From Chitinophagales bacterium (GTDB taxonomy: Bacteria > Bacteroidota > Bacteroidia > Chitinophagales > JADJOU01), in contig JAEUUY010000011.1 of assembly GCA_016787225.1 (NCBI GenBank), forward strand, positions 124,001 to 188,000: DNA of 64,000 nucleotides, given 5' to 3'. Of this stretch, positions 61,201 through 64,000 are shown one piece after another (position 1 is the first letter of the stretch; each line of letters begins with the position of its first letter). Position numbers and translations under genes: made by a program. Below the pieces are notes generated by a model. That model saw nothing but the letters and a program-made list of their open reading frames with translations, had not been told where the DNA came from and ran no database searches.

Positions 61201-61408
61201 CTGGGGATGTTGTGTTGTTTATTTGAACAGGAATTGCTGCTGTATTTAATGTTACATTTTGGATTCCCATACCGTAACCGCCAACATTCGTAGCACTAAT
61301 TGCTGTACAATAACTGGGTGGAGTAAAGCATTGAGCTTGCATATTGTTTACTATTGCATATAATACTACAAAGCATACTAGTAAATTTCTTAAGTAAAAA
61401 TATTTCAT
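49232..61408 (-). CDS. giant T9SS-secreted repeat protein with six beta-helix modules
   Basis: 4,058 residues with a signal peptide (LLVCFVVLYAIVNNMQAQ). About residues 25-190 are a GEVED-type domain ending in SADYEDYTL. Six modules follow, beginning near 310, 870, 1440, 2020, 2580 and 3140 with GxYTIxPSGS..NFTSF..AV..L..CGVSGPV. Each contains a right-handed parallel beta-helix of Asn-rich rungs (NNTI..GYYGIY-like), then a DIDGxxRxxxPDIGADE linker and a CARDB-like beta-sandwich (MNYSVNGGAV..QSFTGL). After about 3590 there are an Ig/PKD-like domain, a further beta domain and, at 3975-4058, the T9SS type A sorting domain ending VVKIVK. It should be exported and anchored on the cell surface. Ligand unknown; adhesion or glycan binding is inference. 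Confidence 0.9.
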   Translation of the reverse strand: MKYFYLRNLLVCFVVLYAIVNNMQAQCFTPPSYCTAISATNVGGYGMGIQNVTLNTAAIPVQINNTTSPGSGSPIYFDYTSQILTATSGATVNYSIRGGTGNQTKIRLFIDFDNDGTFNTTPIATAGGELVLDLANMTTPNTVVSGTFTLPTLSAGIYRIRVASDGQGLIPPPCGPSFYSADYEDYTLMVASSTADAIVAGIIQPTVLAASPTVNSASFMVRNLTNVNMTSISAGYTVNGGAATTQTFTGLSIAPGASYTVNFTTGFTAPTLGNYALKYFLYNVNGTTTQNTPLNDTICQTIPLLCTGPLSGAYTIDPAGGITSTNFTSFTNAVNALRACGISGPVNFSVAAGTYTDTLYIPNIAGVSTTNTITFDGGNGNKATRILTYPTSASANAIVRFNNSRYITVRNMTLRSTGTGQGWVVHCMNDSNDRVNNCTIEFTGTATTSSANTFSGLVLNNSLTTISTTSANCRNIIIDSNLFNSGYYNIYTAINANTFTNTFNYNNLTNAFYNGIQLNGNQGAQVRFNQFNLRSTNTSGQGFFANGISPTGTNVLDVSSNQFNYCGQYGIYIINSNPPTTNSIIANNMITGFANTSGNYGIAFSSASRFRIYHNSVSIPFNATSGTSAGVHLNSTSLMDVRNNILSTSGLSSINTYPFFASATSSFSALNYNNYYNLSSSILAQIAGVNLTAANYKTAVPANAGANSISENPGFISSIDLHTTNPCFNGLGGLGISQDIDGQTRAGVPDMGADEITGVPNNEIGIMSITTPNFPTTVGTSTVSIVVKNYGANAITSASFGYRLGSGTPVTEAWTGSLAPCDTMTYTFTTSATIPSGSTTFRAFSFNPNGLADPIVSNDTAQWTLCPALSGTYTINPSGSGPTNFTTFTAAVNSLICGGVSGPVTFNVSNGTYTEQLSLTPILGASAVNTITFQSLSGVAANCILSFSTPSSQAIIDLNGADYITFDKLTIRNAFTSTCYGIWIRNSAHFNTISNCIIDMNASGFNGYGVFQSNTSDNRNTINGNTINGAGYGVFLSSNTSLNSNRNIISNNSISGSYYYGIYTYYQDSVNISGNTITSSSAVNNYSGIYAYWSPRGPIITKNKIAFTSTSASSGSFYGLNLQFFNVNTFNPTRGLVANNMIQVGGTQSTAYGIFMQNSCQYSDIVHNSVNMTNSVTNGSYALYMSNGLSYDTVRNNIFQNIGNGTTSGYAAFVYSGTQMFYNNNDFFTRNSNFAAYNGTNYASYSAWKTAAVGGIPGFESAGVNREVSFVSSTDLHTTLPCIGDIGYNYSSSSPSITKVLDDIDGQARSTTPDLGCDEFTTSSFDVATQAMTSPTGSVFALATPYTVSVRVRNNGSTTITALDMNYSVNGGAVNSQSFTGLSLLPCDTAILTFTTSLTLTSSGSNVLRIFNGLINTSNADGNNTNDTLLINLCTPYTGTYTINKNLPFSTTNFTSVSQAVSSLYSCGMSGPVVLRIDAGSGPYNEQITFNGMISGLSRTNNLRISGNTTRETITFNPTVSTLQHTIRLITVKHITLDSLTINNTGANFGVGVHLVTTADSNFVTNSNINISLTNTSFSNSAGIAISTNTSFVTGTGNNGNNNVFNNNTIRGGYYGISAVGTSTAALCTRNEVTNNRLIGQAFYGIFHLYQTNTKVNGNNIDSMLSTSTSSYGMRFANVDLFEINRNKINRFGQYGMYFDGTNHQAGTGTTRAQINNNMIGGITYNASPYGVFFNVGTAPATYRHVDFWHNTIHISNLGSGYAHWFQNTSGSTSLVSVDYRNNTFTGSSNTNQVGYFYNSSSPFMTAFVNNNIYSISNPTGSMALMATSTYSGSSWIGASIGGLNTTTCRNLDPQFLNNNTDLHTLGTSLNNAGVNTSIITDIDGDTRPLSPSTTVDIGADEYNPPADNSGVLAVVSPIAPLTTGLQNVVVQIRNYGTSTLTSANVRYKVGVNGTVKTVAWTGSIASNGTTNVTFTTPNQHNFTGSFDTIIAWTDAPNGQPDGFAANDTVSSIVCSPLSGVYTIDTTLATGSGNFNSWAAALASLINCGVSGPVTINVTQPGTYVGAIDITTINGASALNTITFNGLNSANRILTATTSAGTPAVLRFNNCNFVTFRNFTIRTTDATNGWCAHFFNGTNNRVTNCILDIGGAGAASANSNLVPVVMNGSLTSLGTNSTTGNNHIVDSSVLNAGYYSVYTSNSMGTSTYRFLNNTMNNAYQYGAYFNSSHAIKFNNNVVNMRGINASTYGLYIINNNPTSPNFHEINGNKFTNIGQYGIYFATSTNPSSTMGQVYNNMISGFKSTSTNVGIYNSSSSRWNIWHNSINLDFASTGGTNNCIYLQNGGTIDVRNNILSVTSPTIVNATPLFISATSAASALNNNLYYNASSANLISGAINATTSNFKLAFPSGGGLGSVNADPRFVNNATDLHTLNGCYTGANLGLAVDIDNQARGSAPDIGADETGAVVNNDMGIMSLNSPAFPLVAGSTNVNVTLRNFGANTVSTVTVSYRVNGGALTSQTLTGLSLAPCDTMNFTFSTPFTVTGATNISVFTSNPNGVTDTYFNNDTINSSMCVSMSGVYTIGSSGDFTTFAQAITQLSCAGVSGPVTFNVLSGTYTEQNSIGEILGASATNTITFDGGAGNASTRILTFAGSAANPHTFRLNGSQFINVRNLTIRSTDGTNGWPVSIVDAKNCIVSNCNIEVAGAGATATGSNLAAVVLNGSRTVMNTVSSAIHNVYIDSNNIKSGYYGIFVNGNLVNTNYAYTRANIIDSAYLYGIYSNQMTHKCNNNRISMRINSAPANSSGIYIPSNYTQTVDFSTYNYNQIFNARQYGIYMNNFYSNAGINQQVNNNVIGQFQGVGVTYGIYSGYSTNNEYYHNTINLNNAATGASRAMYIHSQSSVFVRNNIFAITNASAATTSIPVQFNASGVSSLTNNCYFNAVSTNIIQTTSGTFTTGAVTTAFPSGGGAGSITTNPQFPATDNLRLGAAVSAATFNSTVSISTLPFDMDNNPRNPPLGTTTPDMGAYDKTASNVGVSAIISPTSVTAGSTHSITVRIRNYGTDAVSNIPLNYVLNGGTVVTETYTPTLNGNDSVSYTFTATATFAGCNLLRSYTTLSGETFPANDTTTRNIGANIAGIYTIDPSGSGATNFTSFANAIAFLNCGLVTGPVTFQVAAATYNEQVTIPSTIMGVSSTNTITFDGGSGNAATRILSFATGASGSGLSHVLRFNNCSFITFRNMTIRSSGTSEAWTVHFMDGTNNRVVNCVVDMTGNGTTSASTNYSSIVINGSTTSRTTSSTIANNHRVDSCTINFGYYGIFTALNNGALTNFFTNNTFANVYFSGGWFQNPQTVKFNRNTINTRTTITNTWPIYFTSANPSGSNFNEVNGNTIVRTGIYGIYFINTQGGTSNQGQCYNNFINGMASTSPTVGIFLNSASNWNLYHNTVNHDINSTSGPNYGMQIQNGSNNDVRNNILSTTIPTAVNWTPLFITPSGAASGVNSNNYWNPSSANLVNIGGVNYTASNFAAAYPSGGGLNSINRNPFYVSSSNIHVTSVCNNGENLGIAVDIDGDARSSTPDIGADEVTTPFIVSYTSTPAFTSTGGGVDTIAVSSGSSIVLSGTGATSYSWSGPQSITNAVSFSATTSGEYTVTGTASGCTGTKKVFVKVTSSADLVLGTGAQNGVKQTRRGVSGSLIYYGDGVNYYFAIDTSGITSGALTGDTVIINVQTTIDSFKSSNGANQEHAMYLMPRFWDAKGSFTGTVKVRFPYLPSDTTLILGFRDSAWSRLKNITNVNTLAVKTPYIEWFKTVGVPYNASFISGIVGNKFPSTIVKPTVTYGTTAGGVHYVELGGITSFSGGGAGVGFGPGGGGGGVGLPVTWAGFEVQTLETGNNLIWKTASEQNTDYFEVEYSYDAKDFQVASDKIPAAGNSASLNTYSFIHSDFNSFTYYRIKQVDMDGQFDYSEIKLAKRAKGKEFQVSVFPTQIPENGQLTIEAKNIDKSKLSLVIMDVSGKFVYSNSYTPTANTLRELIELNQLQSGVYLIEISNGQGREVVKIVK

Positions 61409-61424
61409 ACAGAAAAAAATTTAT

Positions 61425-61432
61425 CAAATATA
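61425..61432 (-). promoter_or_regulatory. candidate -7 promoter element for the giant gene
   Basis: The minus strand reads TATATTTG, 17 bases before the start codon, implying a very short leader. Confidence 0.45.
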
Positions 61433-61737
61433 ATTTCTTTATTACTAAATAGTTAATTATTTTATGACTTCCCAAAACTAAAACTCTCCAATTGTTAAAT
61501 CTCAAATTCAAAAGATAAAAATTGACTTTTGTACAATACAGTTATTCATAAATTGTATTATTTTATTGACATTAAACCCTAAAGATTTACCATATTATAA
61601 TGTCTAAAATATTTGCTTAAGACTTGACCATTATGTTTCAAACTATATTGAAGAAAAATTTTAAACGAAAGATTGATTTGGCTTTACATTCACGACAGTT
61701 GCTTGGATTATAATTCTGCAGAATTATTCAAAGCTAT

Positions 61738-61745
61738 TAAATTTG
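61738..61745 (+). promoter_or_regulatory. candidate -7 promoter element for the flavin reductase gene
   Basis: TAAATTTG lies 17 bases before the ATG. Confidence 0.45.
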
Positions 61746-61762
61746 TAACCTTATAAATAGTT

Positions 61763-62650
61763 ATGCCCTACCAATCATACGATACTTCCAAACTCACCCT
61801 TCAAGAAACCCATGGCTTTCTACTTACCGCTGTAGCCCCAAGGCCAATAGCTCTTGTGAGCACAGTGGATAAAGATGGAAATGTGAATCTAGCTCCATTT
61901 TCCAACTTTAACGCCTTCTCTACCAATCCTCCTTTGCTGGTATTCTCAGCGAGCAGAAGCGGGAGAACAGGCGAAACCAAGGACACCTATAAAAACATCA
62001 AAGAAACCATGGAATGCTGTATTAGCATCGTAGAATATTCCTTCGTGCATCAAATCTCTTTTGCCAGCACAGAATTCCCTAGAGGAGTCAATGAATTTGT
62101 CAAAGCAGGTTTGACGCCTATCCCATCGGATATCGTGAAAGCTCCTCGTGTAGCAGAAAGTCCTGTCCATTTTGAATGTAAAGTGAATCAAGTGATAGAA
62201 CTGGGAGATCAAGGCGGTTCTGGTAATCTTTTTCTTTGCCAAGTGGTTCGTATTCATACCGACGATAGAGTCATGAAAGATGGCAAACTAGACCCTCTCA
62301 AAATACATCAAGCGGGTCGCTGTGGACTAGGCTATTATGTAAACACGGACCCAGAACGCATGTATTCTATCCCACAACCTCAAGCGCAGATAGGTATAGG
62401 CGTAGACGCCTTATCAGAAGATATTCGATTTTCAAAAGTGCTTACAGGAAATAATTTGGGACAATTGGCTCTCAATCAAACCCTGCCCTCAGAAGATGAA
62501 ATCAACGATTTTCAAAAAACAGAATCCTATAAATATTTGATGAGCTTCGATGGCGCGGAGCGCAAAAATCAATTTCATAAAGCAGCTAGCGAAATGCTAG
62601 GGAATAACAATATTCGATTGGCACTGATAACACTTTATTCCTATTCTTAA
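61763..62650 (+). CDS. flavin reductase-like FMN-binding protein (DIM6/NTAB family)
   Basis: 295 residues. The FMN-binding split barrel covers about 15-190 and shows the family pattern: LLTAVAPRPIALVSTVDKDGNVNLAPFSNFNAFSTNPPLLVFSAS near the start, then ECCISIVEYSFVHQIS. The C-terminal 90 residues are an extension found in a subgroup of these proteins. The family contains flavin:NAD(P)H reductases and proteins of unknown substrate. It ends on the start codon of the next gene. Confidence 0.9.
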   Translation: MPYQSYDTSKLTLQETHGFLLTAVAPRPIALVSTVDKDGNVNLAPFSNFNAFSTNPPLLVFSASRSGRTGETKDTYKNIKETMECCISIVEYSFVHQISFASTEFPRGVNEFVKAGLTPIPSDIVKAPRVAESPVHFECKVNQVIELGDQGGSGNLFLCQVVRIHTDDRVMKDGKLDPLKIHQAGRCGLGYYVNTDPERMYSIPQPQAQIGIGVDALSEDIRFSKVLTGNNLGQLALNQTLPSEDEINDFQKTESYKYLMSFDGAERKNQFHKAASEMLGNNNIRLALITLYSYS

Positions 62651-62931
62651 TGCTAGAAAAACTTAAAGCCAAATGGGGTGTCAATAACCTCAATCTCATT
62701 TTAATTTTATGCACTTTTGCTATTGGAGGTAGCTTGTGTGGATTTCTAGGCAGAAAAGCACTTGGATTGCTAGGATGTGATAAAACAACTTTTTTCTATT
62801 GGCCTGCCTATATCCTTGCTATGACTATTCTCTGGCCACTTTGTGTCATTACGGTCAGTATATTTACTGGTCAATTTATTTTCTTTAGAAATTATCTTAA
62901 GAAAATATTTAAAAGGTTTTCTGGGAAATAG
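62650..62931 (+). CDS. small membrane protein, DUF6787-like
   Basis: 93 residues with two or three hydrophobic segments. KWGVNNLNLILILCTFAIGGSLCGFLGRK at the start and LWPLCVITVSIFTGQFIFFRNYLKKI near the end match a conserved Bacteroidota family. The stop of the flavin reductase gene overlaps its first base, so the two are co-translated. Function unknown. Confidence 0.75.
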   Translation: MLEKLKAKWGVNNLNLILILCTFAIGGSLCGFLGRKALGLLGCDKTTFFYWPAYILAMTILWPLCVITVSIFTGQFIFFRNYLKKIFKRFSGK

Positions 62932-62986
62932 TTTGATTCCGTAGTTCAAATATTACCATCTTGTAAAATTATTAAACAGAAATTTA

Positions 62987-64000
62987 TTGTTACGAATTAA
63001 GATTCTTTTTCTAATTACCATATTAAACATACAGAGCTCGGCTAACATAAAAATCGAAGATATTTGTGAACGATTAGAAGAAAATCCCAATCATAAACTT
63101 GCTATTGATAGCTTAAAGATTTTACTCAAGAACAAAAAACTAACAGACCATGAAAATGTCAAGATTTATACCAGTATACTTTATAAATATAGTATGTTGC
63201 AACATTTTGATACTTGTTTGAGTATCGCAGAAAATCAATTGCTTCTTGCAAAACAAAATGGTAGTTTTCTGGGACAAGCGACCTTCTACAAACAGATAGG
63301 CAATACTTATTATTATCTCAAAAATCAAAAGAAAGCAATAGAATACTTCAATCGAAGCTTAGATATATCTAAATCTCACCAACTATTTGAACTCGCAGAA
63401 GATTGCTCTCATAACATAGCAGGAACAAGAATGGAACAAGGTTTGTCCGATACTAAAACGGAAGACTATCTTAAAAAAGCGATTTATTATAATAAGCTAT
63501 GTACCCCACAACGTATTGATAGACAAATAGGACATTATAGATTACTGGCCACTTTATACGACTATCAAAACAAGCTAGATATGGCTCAAAATATTTATGA
63601 GCAGTTATTGAAAATCACACGAAAGCATAAAAGACCCTATGATGAAATGACCACACTATGCTTTTATTCTCAGGTGTTAAGCAGAAAAGGAAAACATAAA
63701 GAAGCATGTAATTTTAGTCATGAATCTATCCAAATGGCAAAACCATTCAATGACCCAGATGCATTAAGCACAACCTATTCTATGCATGCCAGAAATTTAA
63801 AGCAAGCTGGCAAGGTTGATTCCGCATTTCAAACCTTACTCATTCTACAAAGTTTACAAATAGATCGCTATAATACTAATCTAAACAAAAGTATAGCAGA
63901 AGCAGAGGCTAAATTTAAAAATGCTGAAGTAGAATTTGAAAAAAATGTAGCTATTTCTGAGAGTAAAAGAAAAGTACAACTCTATGCTTCCATTTTTATA
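62987..64000 (+). CDS. TPR-containing sensor-like protein, 5' part (runs off the window)
   Basis: An open frame of 338 codons reaches the window end without a stop. I place the start at TTG 62,987 because it is followed directly by a signal-like stretch (RIKILFLITILNIQSSA). Residues of about 60-290 are tetratricopeptide repeats (GNTYYYLKNQKKAIEYFNRSLDI; LATLYDYQNKLDMAQNIYEQLL). Next come a coiled coil (AEAEAKFKNAEVEFEKN) and the start of a hydrophobic helix (QLYASIFI). In Bacteroidota this order usually precedes a histidine kinase or a LuxR-type output domain, but that part is outside the window. Confidence 0.75.
   Translation, partial: MLRIKILFLITILNIQSSANIKIEDICERLEENPNHKLAIDSLKILLKNKKLTDHENVKIYTSILYKYSMLQHFDTCLSIAENQLLLAKQNGSFLGQATFYKQIGNTYYYLKNQKKAIEYFNRSLDISKSHQLFELAEDCSHNIAGTRMEQGLSDTKTEDYLKKAIYYNKLCTPQRIDRQIGHYRLLATLYDYQNKLDMAQNIYEQLLKITRKHKRPYDEMTTLCFYSQVLSRKGKHKEACNFSHESIQMAKPFNDPDALSTTYSMHARNLKQAGKVDSAFQTLLILQSLQIDRYNTNLNKSIAEAEAKFKNAEVEFEKNVAISESKRKVQLYASIFI

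Larger units (their letters stand above)
61409..61762. other. 354-base gap without a gene
   Basis: This is the upstream region of both the giant gene (leftward) and the flavin reductase gene (rightward). I see a candidate -7 element for each and a weak 6-base inverted repeat (AATACA...TGTATT, about 61,532-61,555). There is no coding frame, tRNA or clear repeat. Confidence 0.6.

Noticed and set aside
49232-61408. CRISPR array or satellite repeat
   Set aside because: The repeats are about 1.7 kb, diverged, in frame and coding; there are no short direct repeats with spacers and no cas genes anywhere in the window.
61559-61607. E. coli-type sigma70 promoter (TTGACA and TATAAT in the gap before the flavin reductase gene)
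   Set aside because: The spacing between the boxes is about 24 bases rather than 17, and this phylum uses TAnnTTTG elements.

Overview
The window is chromosomal DNA of an AT-rich, aerobic member of the Bacteroidota. Four things point there. A 4,058-residue secreted protein ends in a type IX secretion (T9SS) type A sorting domain. Shine-Dalgarno sequences are largely absent, while many genes are preceded by the Bacteroidota -7 element TAnnTTTG. Several families are typical of the phylum (DUF5777-type barrels, DUF6787-like protein, short pterin dehydratase, orphan four-helix-bundle protein). Finally, there are short palindromic intergenic repeats such as TCCCGATAGCTATCGGGA. I cannot assign a genus.

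Layout. 1-9.7 kb (+): the C-terminal end of a ComEC-like protein, tilS and hutI (overlapping), tRNA-Ser(GGA), aspS, a four-helix-bundle gene between perfect inverted repeats, an RluA-type pseudouridine synthase, a Rieske protein, sucD, a WYL regulator and a GT4 glycosyltransferase. 9.7-14.3 kb (-): a DEAD-box RNA helicase with a DbpA-like C-terminal domain, two small envelope proteins and a GH3-family protein. 14.4-15.4 kb (+): two overlapping SMR transporter genes and a tiny Lys-rich protein. 15.6-17.4 kb (-): an AlbA_2/Schlafen-like protein and the two fused ends of a deleted type IIG restriction-modification gene. 17.5-23.5 kb (+): prmA and a 1.67-kilo-residue secreted protein of unknown function, with palindromes beside both its ends.

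23.7-29.2 kb (-): a fatty-acid desaturase and an aromatic amino-acid catabolic cluster (tryptophan 2,3-dioxygenase, 4-hydroxyphenylpyruvate dioxygenase, phenylalanine hydroxylase, homogentisate dioxygenase), next to a Crp/Fnr regulator. A pterin-4a-carbinolamine dehydratase, which recycles the hydroxylase cofactor, lies at 46.4 kb. 30-41.6 kb (-): a TPM/TPM/LemA trio, a LolA-like protein, EEP hydrolase-rhomboid-mutL, rhodanese, YugP-like metallopeptidase, an envelope cluster (two YceI proteins, a DUF5777 barrel, two CX4CH haem lipoproteins) and nhaA. 41.8-43.5 kb (+): a DegT aminotransferase and WbpD-like acetyltransferase pair.

44.3-44.95 kb (-) is the most unusual part. An intact tRNA-Asn gene is flanked by two tRNA-Asn-derived pseudogenes in which a 16-bp palindrome replaces the 5' half of the anticodon arm. 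A small GIY-YIG nuclease gene sits between two exact copies of the tRNA 3' half and takes its last codons and stop from the pseudo-tRNA. This looks like a small tRNA-targeted element. 45-49 kb (+): a PfkB kinase, RNase P RNA, pterin dehydratase, a META-domain protein with a very basic tail and glnS. 49.2-61.4 kb (-): the giant T9SS protein, built from six repeats of about 1.7 kb. 61.7-64 kb (+): a flavin reductase, a small membrane protein and the start of a TPR-containing sensor-like protein that runs off the window.
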